Origin: Streptomyces sp. NBC_00249
GTDB taxonomy: Bacteria > Actinomycetota > Actinomycetes > Streptomycetales > Streptomycetaceae
Direction: 5' to 3'
Assembly: GCF_026342355.1 (NCBI RefSeq)
Contig: NZ_JAPEMV010000011.1
Coordinates: forward strand, 186,001 to 250,000
DNA length: 64,000 nucleotides
The position numbers were made by a program, and so were the translations under genes. Shown here one piece after another: positions 49,336 through 58,696 of the stretch; within the stretch, counting starts at the first letter, position 1, and every line of letters begins with the position of its first letter. Under the pieces are notes generated by a model that made no database searches, was not told where the DNA came from, and was given only the letters and a program-made list of their open reading frames with translations.

Positions 49336-51039
49336 TTAGCGGGGCTTTCCGGCCCGTGCGGTGATGCGCCCGCTCAGCGGCACCACCGCGAGGGCTGCGG
49401 CCGCGAACACTCCGTACCCCAAGGGGACCTCGTCCTGCGCCACGGCCAGGACGCGCATCAGATACGTGCCCGTTCCCCGGTCGCCCGCGTCGGGGGACGC
49501 CGAGAAGGCGAGTGCCACGTCGGAGGGGTGGATGACGTAGGACAGGCCCAGTCCGAAGCTGAGCGGTACGAGGGCGCAGCACATCACGCCGGCCACGAGG
49601 AGTCCCCGAAGCCTGCCGACCGCTTCGAGGGGAGCCCAGGCGCGCGCCGTGTGCGCGAGCCATTGGACGAAGACGTAGCTGCCGAGGAAGAGGAGGAAGA
49701 GCCAGACGGCCAGTTCGCCCGCGGGGGCCGACGGTCCCATCTGGGGCGTGCCGAGGTGGGTCGGCCTGAGGACCGTACCGGTCACGAAACCGATCCCCGT
49801 GGCCACCGCAGCCCGATGGGCGCTGCTCACGCCCCGGCCGAAGCGGAAGGCGGCCGACTCCGCACGCCAGAGTCCGTACACCGCCCCGCCGGCCAGCGGC
49901 AGGGCCGCGGGCAGCGCTGCCAGGGGGTGACTCGCGGGCAGTCCGAGGAACCCGCTGGTGAAGGCCGTGACCGGGCCCTGCGCGATGGCGCAGACCAGGC
50001 CCAGGGCGAATCCTTCCCAGGGGACGAAGGAGAAGAGCGGAGCGGGATCACGCAGTGCGTCCAGACGGCGGGCTGCCAAAGGGTGCGGGCGGAGGAACTC
50101 CACGGGAGGCGCGGCGGCTCGGGAGTCGATCTCGCGCTGCGAGGTGAGTACCGCTGCCAGTCCGGTCCCACCGTTCTCCCAGGAAGCGGCGCGGGCGTCC
50201 GCGTGGAACTCGCGGCTGCGCAGCACCGCGTTACGGGTCAGCGGCACCGCCAGCCCGAGGAGGAGGGTTCCCGCGGCGGTGCCCAGGTAGAAGGAGGCCG
50301 GTCCCGCGGACGGATCGAAGACCGCGAGCGGAAAGGCGAGGGTGACGGGGATCGCCACCAGGCGGCTGAAGAGCTGGGACGAGATCAGTGTGAGGTACGC
50401 GATGTCGACATCGCGGTTCCGCAGGTGCGCCAGCTCGTGCAGGACGATCGCCCGGAAGGCTTCGGGATCGGTGTCGCGCAGCGCGATCAGACCCCGGCTG
50501 AGCAGGACGTAACGCTTGCCCACCCTTCCGAAGGCGAGCGCGTTCACCCTGCCGTCGAGGAGATCCACCAGCAGGTTCACCCGCCGGTCCATGCCGGCCG
50601 ACCGCATCAGCCGGGCGAGGTCTTCGTGAATGCCCGGAAACGAACGGGTGCCGAGTGGGCCGTAGCCCCTGCGGCGTATGCGCCGGCCGGGGAGGATCCA
50701 GTACACCAGGGCCACCAGGGCCCAGAAGCAACCCAGGACGCCGAGCTGGATCCACAGGAGGGCGTTGTCGGACAGGCCCCCGCACAGGGCGAGACGACGT
50801 GCGGCTTCCGCGTCACCCGAGGCCGCGCCCGCGGCGTACTTCTCGACGCAGGCGCGGACGGCCTCCAGGCCGACCGCGCGGTCTCCGAGGAACGGCCGGA
50901 CCCAGAAGAGGCCGACCGAGAAGACCGTTCCGGAGATGGCGATCATGAGCAGAGCGAAACGGAACGTCGTGCCGGCGGGAAGCGAGAACGGAGAGAGGGG
51001 AGGGGGCGTCGGCCGCGCGCCGGCCGCCGCGGGACTCAC
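49336..51039 (-). CDS. M48-family membrane metalloprotease
   Basis: A 567-residue multi-pass membrane protein. Several hydrophobic helices are at residues 25-130 and again from about 215 to 530. The zinc motif IVLHELAHLRNRD (near residue 202) and the downstream Glu ligand in LRSREFHADARAAS (near 278) match M48 (HtpX/Ste24-like) peptidases. These cleave membrane or signalling proteins. The ATG at 51039 overlaps the stop of the ImmA/DUF6545-like gene (ATGA), so both are made together. Longer than HtpX (about 290 residues), with an extended C-terminal membrane half. Confidence 0.85.
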   Translation of the reverse strand: MSPAAAGARPTPPPLSPFSLPAGTTFRFALLMIAISGTVFSVGLFWVRPFLGDRAVGLEAVRACVEKYAAGAASGDAEAARRLALCGGLSDNALLWIQLGVLGCFWALVALVYWILPGRRIRRRGYGPLGTRSFPGIHEDLARLMRSAGMDRRVNLLVDLLDGRVNALAFGRVGKRYVLLSRGLIALRDTDPEAFRAIVLHELAHLRNRDVDIAYLTLISSQLFSRLVAIPVTLAFPLAVFDPSAGPASFYLGTAAGTLLLGLAVPLTRNAVLRSREFHADARAASWENGGTGLAAVLTSQREIDSRAAAPPVEFLRPHPLAARRLDALRDPAPLFSFVPWEGFALGLVCAIAQGPVTAFTSGFLGLPASHPLAALPAALPLAGGAVYGLWRAESAAFRFGRGVSSAHRAAVATGIGFVTGTVLRPTHLGTPQMGPSAPAGELAVWLFLLFLGSYVFVQWLAHTARAWAPLEAVGRLRGLLVAGVMCCALVPLSFGLGLSYVIHPSDVALAFSASPDAGDRGTGTYLMRVLAVAQDEVPLGYGVFAAAALAVVPLSGRITARAGKPR

Positions 51040-52676
51040 CCTCCCGTTCCGGGGTCCGCGGCCCCTGCGGGTCGTGTGCCGTGCCCGCCGTCCCGGTCCC
51101 CACCGCCGTCCTGGGCGCTCCGTGTCAGGCCACCGACGAGAGCGTCCGCGAGCAGCTCCGCGCGTTCCGCGGAGAGCCCCAGCTCCATTCCCCGTTTCTG
51201 GGCGAGCTCGCGCAGCTTGCCCAACTGGGCGCCGGAGACCGGTTCCGGGTCCGGGTCCGGAACGGACTGGACCGCCTCCCGCCTCCTTCTGAACCGGAAC
51301 ATGTTCCTGGTCCGGTCCGCCGTCTGTACGGCGACGTGCTGAAGGACGGAGGTGGTCACCGCCAAGGCCACCCCCGACAACACGCCGACAACGGTCTCCA
51401 GCCCCATACCGACAGGGTCCTGAACCGTCACCGCACGGCGGGGAACCGGCCGGGCGAAGAACGCCTCGGCGGTCTGCTCGAAGAGCTCCAGCTCCTCCGG
51501 CGCGAGGTCGGCCACCGCCGAACGGGCAAGCCGAGCGGTCTGCTCACGGTCGTGGTGATGGCGCAACACCGACACCTCCGCTCCGGGCGGGCGCCGTCCG
51601 TGCCGACTGCCCTCGAAGTTCCATCTGGCGCCATCCCGGCGGGAGTTGTCAACGCCAACGCCGTCTTCGGGCACGGCCGGCACGGAGGGCAGCGCGCGGG
51701 AGATGCGCACGATGAGGTCGGGGTACATGGCCTCCGCCGAGCGGAACGCCAGGGCGGCCCTGGTGCTCTGTTCGTCACCCGCGGGCGCCTCGCGCGCGCG
51801 GTCCTCCGCCGCGGCCCTGAGCATGACGGCGAGGCCGGACACCACGGCGTCGCGCTCCGGCTCTCCGTTCTGCTTGGCCTGCCGGTACGCCGCCGCGCGT
51901 ACGTCGTCGTTGTAGTAGGCGCGCAGCTTCAGTATCCAGTCGTACGCGCTCGTGATCCGTGACATCAGACGCTGCTCGGGGGTCGCGTACCACGGCGTGG
52001 GGAGGAGCAGCGCGTCGCCTGCCCCGGTGACGGGGTGACACACGAGGCGCCACAGGGGACGCAGGGCCAGGACGAGCAGCCCTGTCCGCAGCGGACCGCG
52101 GCCCACGGACATGTCGGCGCTCCCCCCGGAACCACGGCGGAAACCGGCGCCCAGGAGACGGCCGAACGCCTCCGCGCGCCGTTCCTCGTCGAGGCCGGCA
52201 TCGCCACGCGCGGCCACGTGGGCCGCCGCACCGCCGGTACGCCACCGGTCCGCGAGCATGCGGGGCGCCGCCGCGACACCGGCCGGACCGCCGTGACGTC
52301 CGCAGTGTCGTTCCTTGTGGTGCCACAGTTCGTGTCCCGCGATGACGACCTGGTGCAGCGGCGACGTGTCCGCCTCCACCACGATCAGATCGAAATCACC
52401 CATGTCGATCCAGAGACCACTGATGGTGCCCGCAGGCATCGGCTCGAACATCAGCCGCACTTCACGCCCCGAGCATGCCGTGATGTGCGCGCACATCGCC
52501 TGGAGCAGTTCGCGCGGGCTCTGCGGCACCGGCCGCCCGACCGCCATGAACAGCGCGTCGCGATAACGTCTCATCTCGCGGGAGGAACCGGCAACGGGTG
52601 CCAGGGGCGCCACGGCAGCGCCGAACACACCCATCGCCCTGCGGATCAGTCCAGCCCTTCGCACACCCCACCCCAC
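51036..52676 (-). CDS. ImmA-like / DUF6545-like fusion protein
   Basis: A 546-residue protein. Residues about 30-185 look like an ImmA/IrrE-type peptidase or 'toxin component' module: VVIAGHELWHHKERHC (HExxH-like, near 115) with EERRAEAFGRLLG (near 167) in the place of the third ligand. Residues 195-340 resemble the soluble domain of DUF6545 membrane proteins (LALRPLWRLVCHPVTGA, then RLMSRITSAYDWILKLRAYY). A tail follows with a hydrophobic stretch (TVVGVLSGVALAVTTSVLQH) and an Arg-rich region. In Streptomyces these two modules are usually separate adjacent genes, so the fusion is notable. GTG 52676 is used; ATG 52634 is an alternative. First gene of an operon with the M48 peptidase. Confidence 0.7.
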   Translation of the reverse strand: MGWGVRRAGLIRRAMGVFGAAVAPLAPVAGSSREMRRYRDALFMAVGRPVPQSPRELLQAMCAHITACSGREVRLMFEPMPAGTISGLWIDMGDFDLIVVEADTSPLHQVVIAGHELWHHKERHCGRHGGPAGVAAAPRMLADRWRTGGAAAHVAARGDAGLDEERRAEAFGRLLGAGFRRGSGGSADMSVGRGPLRTGLLVLALRPLWRLVCHPVTGAGDALLLPTPWYATPEQRLMSRITSAYDWILKLRAYYNDDVRAAAYRQAKQNGEPERDAVVSGLAVMLRAAAEDRAREAPAGDEQSTRAALAFRSAEAMYPDLIVRISRALPSVPAVPEDGVGVDNSRRDGARWNFEGSRHGRRPPGAEVSVLRHHHDREQTARLARSAVADLAPEELELFEQTAEAFFARPVPRRAVTVQDPVGMGLETVVGVLSGVALAVTTSVLQHVAVQTADRTRNMFRFRRRREAVQSVPDPDPEPVSGAQLGKLRELAQKRGMELGLSAERAELLADALVGGLTRSAQDGGGDRDGGHGTRPAGAADPGTGG

Positions 52677-52807
52677 GTCTCTCGGAACGGCAAGGGAGGC
52701 TCCGCAGCCGGGTGCCCTGCCTCAGATCCTGCCGAGCTGCCCGGGACAGAGGCAATGGATCATGTACCTCACCAAGCTGCGTGGCAGCTTGAAGACAGGG
52801 GAGCGAA

Positions 52808-53827
52808 ATGGGTGATTTCCTATTGAACCACCATGAAGGCCCGGGGGCGGAGGGCATGTCCGAGGCGGACCTGGCCCTCTACGGCTGGGCACTCGATCAT
52901 CCCGGCGTAGACCTGCACAGGGCGGCCGCAGACCTCGGCCTGAGCCCCGAACGGACGGCGGGTGCGGCGGCGCGGCTGCGTGGGGCGGGGCTGCTGCAGG
53001 CTACGGCCGACGGGTCGGGAACGGAGCAGGCGGTCGCCCCGGACATCGCCGCCGGCGGCCGCATCGCCTCCCTCGAAGCGGCGATCCGTCAGCAGCAGGC
53101 CGAGATCGCCCGCATCCAGCTGCAGGCCACCCGCTTCGCACCGGTCTATCAACTCCGGACCGAACGCGAGAACCACGCGGTGGAGGTGATACCCACCCTG
53201 AAGGAAGTCCGCGGCCGACTCAACCACATGGCCGCCCAGTGCCGCGGAGAACTGCTCACCAGCCAGCCCGGCGGCGGCGCCCGGAAGCCCGAGGTGCTGG
53301 AAGACGCCCTGGCCCGTGACCGTCCCCTTCTGGAACGCGGCGTCCGGCTGAGGACCCTGTACCACCACGCGGCCCGCTTCCACCGTCCCAGCCAGGCGTA
53401 CGTGGCGGCCGCATCGGCTCTCGGCGCCGAGTACCGGACTCAGCACGAGCTGTTCGGCCGGGTCATCGTCTTCGACCGCGAAACGGCCTTCCTGCCGACG
53501 GCCGAAGATTCCGGGGGCGCGGTCGTGATCCGTGAACCCCACACCGTGGCCTACCTGTGCGGCCTGTTCGAGCGTGCCTGGGAAACGGCCGAGCCCTTCG
53601 CCGACGCCGGCGGCGAAGGGTTCGCGAAGGTGGCGGGCGAACTCGACCGTACGATCCTGAAGCTTCTCGGAGCGGGCCTCAAGGACGAGGCGATCGCACG
53701 CCGTCTCGGCATCTCCCTGCGCACCGCGCGCCGCCACATCGCGGACATCATGGAAGGGCTGGGCGCGGACAGCCGCTTCCAGGCCGGCGCCACCTGGGCC
53801 CGGGAGGGCCTCCTGCACGATGCGTAG
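52808..53827 (+). CDS. LuxR-type regulator with TrmB-like N-terminal helix domain
   Basis: A 339-residue regulator. The N-terminal winged-helix-like segment (DLALYGWALDHPGVDLHRAA, then GLSPERTAGAAARLRGAGLL) is followed by a coiled region (RIASLEAAIRQQQAEIARIQ), an effector-like middle and a C-terminal LuxR helix-turn-helix (ILKLLGAGLKDEAIARRLGI, then LRTARRHIADIMEGLG). This two-HTH form is common in Streptomyces. It is divergent from the ImmA-like/M48 operon with 131 bp between starts and may be its regulator or a cleavage target (inference). ATG with GGGGAGCG upstream. Confidence 0.85.
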   Translation: MGDFLLNHHEGPGAEGMSEADLALYGWALDHPGVDLHRAAADLGLSPERTAGAAARLRGAGLLQATADGSGTEQAVAPDIAAGGRIASLEAAIRQQQAEIARIQLQATRFAPVYQLRTERENHAVEVIPTLKEVRGRLNHMAAQCRGELLTSQPGGGARKPEVLEDALARDRPLLERGVRLRTLYHHAARFHRPSQAYVAAASALGAEYRTQHELFGRVIVFDRETAFLPTAEDSGGAVVIREPHTVAYLCGLFERAWETAEPFADAGGEGFAKVAGELDRTILKLLGAGLKDEAIARRLGISLRTARRHIADIMEGLGADSRFQAGATWAREGLLHDA

Positions 53828-53854
53828 AGCCACCCCCTGGCAGAGGCACTTTCG

Positions 53855-53879
53855 CGCAGCCGACCGTCCGCGCGCTGCG
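53855..53879. terminator. Hairpin between convergent LuxR and P450 genes
   Basis: CGCAGC (53855-53860) pairs with GCTGCG (53874-53879), loop 13 nt. Confidence 0.4.
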
Positions 53880-53900
53880 AGGCCCCCCGTGAAACCCGGC

Positions 53901-55121
53901 TCAGCCGCCCGAGGTGAACGTCACCGGCAGGCTCAGGGGGCCGCGGAGGCCGCCGGGGCGCCAGGGGATGTCCGCCGGGGGGACCGCGAGGGCGAGGCCG
54001 GGCAGGCGCCGCAGGGCCGTGCCGATGGCGATCCGACCCTCCAGACGGGCCAGCGGAGCGCCCAGGCAGTAGTGGAAGCCGTGCCCGAACGCCAGATGGG
54101 CGTTGTCCGGCCGGGTGATGTCCAGGCGGTCGGGATCCGGGAACCGCCCCGGGTCACGGTCGGCGACGGCCGAGCCGATCAGCACGGTCGCCCCGCGCGG
54201 GACGCGCACGCCTGCGATCTCCACCTCCTCGCGCGCGAAACGGGCGATGCCGGGGCTGACCGGACCGTCGTAGCGCAGGAACTCCTCGACCGCGTCCGGC
54301 AGGAGGCCGGGATCGGAGCGCAGCAGGTCGAGCTGGCCGGGGTGGGCGAGCAGCATGGCGATGCCGCCGCCGATCAGGTTGACCGTGGTGACGTAGCCGG
54401 CGACCAGCAGCAGGAACACCATCGCGACGAGCTCGTCCTCGGTCAGCCGCTGTTCCTCGTCCCGGGCGGTGACGAGGGCGCTGAGCAGGTCGTCGCCGTG
54501 CTCCGCTCGCTTGGCGCGGATGAGTTCGGTGACGTACGCGCGCATGTGCTGCCACGCCTCGTCCACCACGGCGGGGTCCGGCGGCTCGGCGCCCCGCATG
54601 ATCATGCGGTCGGTCCAGTGCTGGAACTCGTGCCGCTCGTCCACCGGCACCCCGAGCAGTTCGCTGATCACCGTGACCGGGAGCGGCAGCGCGAAGTCCG
54701 CGACGAGGTCGGCGCGGCCGGCCGGCACGACCGCGTCCAGCAGCCGGTCGGCGACGGCCTGGATCCGCGGCCGCATCCCGGCCACGCGGTGGGCGGTGAA
54801 CGCCTTCGAGACCAGGCGGCGCAGGCGCGTGTGGTCGGGCGGACCGCTGCGCAGCATGTTGCCCAGCATCGCCTCGCGCTCCGTGTCCGGCAGCTGCGCC
54901 AGGAGCCGGGTGTCCGAGGCGTCGCGTACGTCGCTGCTGAGGCGGGGGTCGGACAGGGCCGCGAGCGCGTCCGCGTAGCGGGTGACGAGCCAGGCCTCCA
55001 GGCCGCCCGCGATGACGACCCGGCGGACCGGGCCGTCCTCGCGCAGCCGCCGGTACAGCGGGAACGGGTCCGCGACGAAGGCCGGGTCTGCGTAGGGGAG
55101 AAGGACCGGCCCCTCGCTCAT
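53901..55121 (-). CDS. Cytochrome P450 (actinobacterial CYP107/105-like)
   Basis: A 406-residue soluble P450. The heme loop FGHGFHYCLGAPLARLE places the thiolate ligand at Cys352. The ExxR pair is Glu280/Arg283. The oxygen-activating I-helix reads VAGYVTTVN (residues 240-248): the acidic residue usually found before Thr-Thr (AGxETT) is Val244, which should weaken proton delivery, as in some P450s that use substrate groups or that act on unusual substrates. The start overlaps the stop of the flavin monooxygenase (ATGA), so the two enzymes probably act in one oxidation pathway. No ferredoxin gene is adjacent. Confidence 0.9.
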   Translation of the reverse strand: MSEGPVLLPYADPAFVADPFPLYRRLREDGPVRRVVIAGGLEAWLVTRYADALAALSDPRLSSDVRDASDTRLLAQLPDTEREAMLGNMLRSGPPDHTRLRRLVSKAFTAHRVAGMRPRIQAVADRLLDAVVPAGRADLVADFALPLPVTVISELLGVPVDERHEFQHWTDRMIMRGAEPPDPAVVDEAWQHMRAYVTELIRAKRAEHGDDLLSALVTARDEEQRLTEDELVAMVFLLLVAGYVTTVNLIGGGIAMLLAHPGQLDLLRSDPGLLPDAVEEFLRYDGPVSPGIARFAREEVEIAGVRVPRGATVLIGSAVADRDPGRFPDPDRLDITRPDNAHLAFGHGFHYCLGAPLARLEGRIAIGTALRRLPGLALAVPPADIPWRPGGLRGPLSLPVTFTSGG

Positions 55122-56380
55122 GACGCCTCCCGCACCGAGGAGCCGCCGCCGCGGATCGATTCCACCGGCGGCCGCTCGCGCAGCGCCCCGTACCCGATGA
55201 AGTAGGCCGGTACCCGGTTCAGCCACCGCGAGTCGGTGACGAGCTCCGTCAGCCGCTTCGCCCGCTGCGGGTGGCCGAACGCGGCGCGCCCGGCCAGCAG
55301 GGGCTCGATGACCTGGGCGTGGGCCAGGCGTTGCAGGGCCTGCGTCGCCACCGTCGTGGGCATGCGGCGGCGCTGGACGCGGCGTACGTCGTGCAGCCCC
55401 ACGGTCCCCGCGCCCAGCGGTGCCACGAGGTAGCGGGCGGCGGCCACCGCGTCCTGTACGGCGAGGTTGATGCCGATGCCGAACACCGGCGACATGGCAT
55501 GGGCGGCGTCGCCGATGCACAGCAGCCCGGGCCGGTGCCAGTGGCGCAGCCGGTCCAGCCGTACGTCGAGCAGCTTGACCTCGTCCCATGAGGTGACCGA
55601 GTGCGCCCGGTCGGCCAGCCACGGGACGGCCCGCGTGAACTGGGCCATGAACCGGTCCAGCCCTTCGGAGCGGCGCTGGGCATCCGTCCCCTTGGGGATG
55701 AGCCCCGCGCACTGCCAGTAGTCGCCGCGGTCGATGAGCGCGCTGAAGAACCGCTCGCCCAGGCCTCCCACGAGCCCGCTGGGATCGCCGTCGTGGCGCG
55801 GCAGCCGGAACCACCAGGCGTCCATCGGGCACGGAAAGCTCTCAAGACCGAGCTCGGGCAGCGCCCTGGCGAAGGATCCGCGGCCGTCGCAGGCCACCGT
55901 CAGCGTGGCCCTGAGCTCACCGGTGGCGCCGTCCGCGGTGCGGTACCGCACGCCCGCGACCCGGCCGCGCTCCATCAGGAAGGACATGGCCTCGGTGTTC
56001 ATGCGCAGCCGGAAGGAAGGCTCCTTGCCCGCCTCGTCGGCGAGCAGGTCGAGCAGGTCCCACTGCGGCACCATCGCGATGTAGTTGTACTTCCCGCGCA
56101 GCGCCCCGATGTTCCCGACGGTGACGAGGGAGCGGTCCGGCCCGATGGGCAGCTGCACCGAGGTCACCCGCCGCTGCGGGAGCCGGGCGAACCGCTCGGC
56201 GAGGCCGATGTCGTCCAGCAGCGACAGGGTGGAGGGGTGCACGGTGTCGCCGCGGAAATCGCGCAGGAAGTCGCCGTGTTTCTCCAGCACGGTGACCTCC
56301 ACCCCGGCCCGGGCCAGCAGCAGGGCCAGCACCATCCCGGCGGGCCCGCCTCCCACCACACAGCAGGCCGTACGCTCCAC
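55118..56380 (-). CDS. FAD-dependent monooxygenase
   Basis: A 420-residue class A flavoprotein of the UbiH/PgaE-like type. Rossmann motif CVVGGGPAGMVLALLLARAG, an RGDTVHPSTLSLLDDIGL loop, VACDGRGSFAR (DG motif), and LLCIGDAAHAMSPVFGIGIN (GD motif). It hydroxylates or epoxidises aromatic/polyketide-like substrates using NAD(P)H and O2. GTG at 56380 with GGGAG 8 nt upstream. First gene of a coupled pair with the P450. Long upstream in-frame sequence is antisense to the YciI gene and is not coding. Confidence 0.88.
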   Translation of the reverse strand: MERTACCVVGGGPAGMVLALLLARAGVEVTVLEKHGDFLRDFRGDTVHPSTLSLLDDIGLAERFARLPQRRVTSVQLPIGPDRSLVTVGNIGALRGKYNYIAMVPQWDLLDLLADEAGKEPSFRLRMNTEAMSFLMERGRVAGVRYRTADGATGELRATLTVACDGRGSFARALPELGLESFPCPMDAWWFRLPRHDGDPSGLVGGLGERFFSALIDRGDYWQCAGLIPKGTDAQRRSEGLDRFMAQFTRAVPWLADRAHSVTSWDEVKLLDVRLDRLRHWHRPGLLCIGDAAHAMSPVFGIGINLAVQDAVAAARYLVAPLGAGTVGLHDVRRVQRRRMPTTVATQALQRLAHAQVIEPLLAGRAAFGHPQRAKRLTELVTDSRWLNRVPAYFIGYGALRERPPVESIRGGGSSVREAS

Positions 56381-56594
56381 GGCAACCACTCCCTTCGCCG
56401 GCGTCGGGTGAGCCCACGACGACGTATACCCCACCAGCGGCGGCGGTCGCGGCAGCGCCCGGCGAGTCGGCCCGGCGCGGACCGTCTGCGACGACGAGCA
56501 CGTCTGCTGTGTCCAGGACGTCGTGGTCGATCCGTTCGTCGTAGGGTGAGAGGCGGCTGAAGGAGGCCGGCGGCCGAGGTCGAGGGAGCCATGT

Positions 56595-56933
56595 ATGACG
56601 CAGTACCTGATCTCGTTCGACGACGGCGCGATGACCTTCTCCGAGGAGGAGCTGCCCGAGCTGGTCGAGGCCTCGCACGCGGTGGTGCGGGAGGCCCAGG
56701 ACGCCGGTGTGTGGGTCTTCGGCGGTGGACTGGAAAGGCAGCGGGCGAGCGTCGTGGCCACCGACGGGGCCGTCACCGACGGCCCGTACCCGGAGACCAA
56801 GGCGGTCCTCGGCGGCTTCTCGATCATCGACGTGCCCTCACGCGCGGACGCGCTGGAGTGGGCCGCCAAACTCGCTGCCGCGTGCCGCTGTGCGCAAGAG
56901 GTCCGGGAGATCATGACCGATCAGACCGTCTGA
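56595..56933 (+). CDS. YciI-family (DGPF-type) protein
   Basis: A 112-residue protein of the YCII/DGPF group: MTQYLISFDDGAMTFSEEEL, then FGGGLERQRASVVATDGAVT, DGPYPETKAVLGGFSIIDVP. DGPYPE is the DGPF-like motif. The dimeric alpha/beta fold is small and of uncertain activity. In Streptomyces it is often next to ECF sigma factors or flavoenzymes. ATG with GAGGGAG upstream, divergent from the flavin monooxygenase/P450 pair (214-bp gap). Confidence 0.85.
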   Translation: MTQYLISFDDGAMTFSEEELPELVEASHAVVREAQDAGVWVFGGGLERQRASVVATDGAVTDGPYPETKAVLGGFSIIDVPSRADALEWAAKLAAACRCAQEVREIMTDQTV

Positions 56934-57071
56934 CCGCCGCGTACGTGATCAGTGCCTGGTCGGCGTCTCTCTGCGCCCGCCCGGGACGCGGCCCGGGCGA
57001 CGCGGCGGACCGGCTCCGCGGCCATGGCACGCGCCTGCGGTGGGCCGCGGGGCGGCGGATAGCGTGGGGGC

Positions 57072-57659
57072 ATGGTGATGACGGGGAAGCGGCGGGTCCT
57101 GTACCGGCAGGGCAGTGGGTTCTGGCGGATGACGGCGAAGTGGGTTCTGGTCTTCGGGGCCCTGTACCTGCTGGACGGCGGGCTGCTCCGGTCGTGGGGC
57201 GACGCTCTGGTCGTGCCGATGATCGGGATCCTGCTGTGGGGGCCGTTCGGGGTCGGCGTCGTCTGGTACCCGAGGAAGGACCAGCGCGTCGAGCTGACGA
57301 CACGTGAACTGCGGGTGCGGCGCAAGCGGCTGCCGATGGAGAAGGTGAACCTGCTGCACGTGGCGCGGCTGTGGCTGGAGGGGCGGTCGACCGCGGACGG
57401 CCGGCCGGTGCTTGAGTGGACACGGTCCGAGCGGGTGGTGTGGGTGCCGCTGCGGGACGGCCGGGCGTTCGGCGTGGAGTTCCGCGACCCGGCCGCGTTC
57501 GCCAAGGTCTTCGGAGACTTCGCGGTCGCGGCGTGCGGCGGGCCCGACATCGTCCGCGCGAGGGCCGCAGCGGAGACCTACCCGGATCCGCTCCCGATGC
57601 GGCCCCGCTCCACCGCCGACGACAGCTCCTGGCTGGACGTCCTGGACATCTTCAACTGA
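57072..57659 (+). CDS. Membrane hypothetical protein, 195 residues
   Basis: Two hydrophobic helices at about residues 22-40 and 45-64 (WVLVFGALYLLDGGLL, VVPMIGILLWGPFGVGVVWY) are followed by a soluble C-terminal part with an alternating-strand, PH-like pattern (RVELTTRELRVRRKRLPMEK, then WVPLRDGRAFGVEFRDPAAF) and an acidic tail. Probable inner-membrane protein of unknown role. ATG 57072, with an alternative at 57078 in the same frame. Confidence 0.65.
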   Translation: MVMTGKRRVLYRQGSGFWRMTAKWVLVFGALYLLDGGLLRSWGDALVVPMIGILLWGPFGVGVVWYPRKDQRVELTTRELRVRRKRLPMEKVNLLHVARLWLEGRSTADGRPVLEWTRSERVVWVPLRDGRAFGVEFRDPAAFAKVFGDFAVAACGGPDIVRARAAAETYPDPLPMRPRSTADDSSWLDVLDIFN

Positions 57660-57994
57660 CAGCCGGGAACGCCGGCAACAGGATGGGGGGCATGCCACTG
57701 CTTGTGGTCAACATCCACCGGGTTACGGGTCTGTCCCAGCGGACAGGTGGCCTGAACTGGTGCGCAACGGTGGCGGGAACCGCAGTCCCGGCTGGTAAGC
57801 GGCTTCCCCTGACGCCGTGCGCTTGGCGGTCGTGGGCGTCGCACCAGGCTGTGTGTGTAACAGGAAAGTATTAGGGGCGGTGAGGCGGAACGGTTCTCCG
57901 ACCGGGCGGGTCATGGTGAACAGAAGCGCTCGCTCGTACCGACCCGCAGCGACCCGAGCGGCCCACACCGCCAACCGATTCCGAGGAAGCAACG
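57660..57994. other. Gene-free interval before the lipoprotein
   Basis: 335 bp. A 60-residue frame (about 57690-57874) has poor protein character and no ribosome-binding site. The region probably holds the lipoprotein promoter and leader; nothing specific is seen. Confidence 0.45.
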
Positions 57995-58696
57995 ATGCGC
58001 GTTCACAAGCTCACCTTCGCAGCCCTGGCCGTTGCCGCCGGTCTCACGCTCACGGCGTGCCAGAACGGCGAAGACGGCGCGGCACAAGGCGGCCCGTCGT
58101 CCGCGTCCTCCGCCGCCTCCACCCCGCCCTCCTCCTCAACCCCGTCCTCCCCGGGCGGCGGTTCGAGCCCGGGTGGTTCGGATCAGGGCGGCGGGAAGGG
58201 CTCCGCCGGGACGGGCTCCAACGGGAAGGGCACGGCTGCCGGTACAGGCTCCACCGGCTCCACCGAGAACGCCAAGGCCGACAAGTGCCGCACCGACGAC
58301 CTGGAGATCACGGCGATCGACAGCACCATCGGCGGCGACACCGACGGTACCGTCGCGGTCCAGCTGAAGAACCGCGGCAGCCGGGACTGCACGCTCTCCG
58401 AGTACGCGGGCGTCGACCTGAAGACCAGCGCGGGGTCGCTGTCCGCGCAGCGCACCGGCGAGCACCCCGGACCGGCCGTCCTCAAGAAGGGCGCGGCGAT
58501 CTCCTTCGGCGTCACCTACCCGCTCAACACGTCGGGCGGCTCCGGCGTCCGCGTCACGGGGCTCGTCGTGACCCCGCCGGACGAGACGAAGTCGGTCACC
58601 CTCGCCTGGCCGGGCGCCGCCACGCTGCCCGTCACGGACGGCACCGGCTCCCCGGTCAAGGTCGGCCCGATCGGAAGCGCCGGCCAGGGCGGCTGA
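57995..58696 (+). CDS. DUF4232-family lipoprotein
   Basis: 233 residues. Signal peptide with lipobox TLTAC (Cys22), then a Ser/Gly/Pro-rich linker (residues 30-90) and a DUF4232-like beta domain (CRTDDLEITAIDSTIGGDTD, then VQLKNRGSRDCTLSEYAGVD, then VTPPDETKSVTLAW) with two cysteines likely disulfide-linked. It should be anchored to the outer face of the membrane. Role unknown; this family is very common in Streptomyces. ATG with GAGGAAGC upstream. Confidence 0.85.
   Translation: MRVHKLTFAALAVAAGLTLTACQNGEDGAAQGGPSSASSAASTPPSSSTPSSPGGGSSPGGSDQGGGKGSAGTGSNGKGTAAGTGSTGSTENAKADKCRTDDLEITAIDSTIGGDTDGTVAVQLKNRGSRDCTLSEYAGVDLKTSAGSLSAQRTGEHPGPAVLKKGAAISFGVTYPLNTSGGSGVRVTGLVVTPPDETKSVTLAWPGAATLPVTDGTGSPVKVGPIGSAGQGG

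Noticed and set aside
57690..57874. About 60-codon plus-strand frame before the lipoprotein
   Set aside because: No start signal, composition like non-coding DNA.
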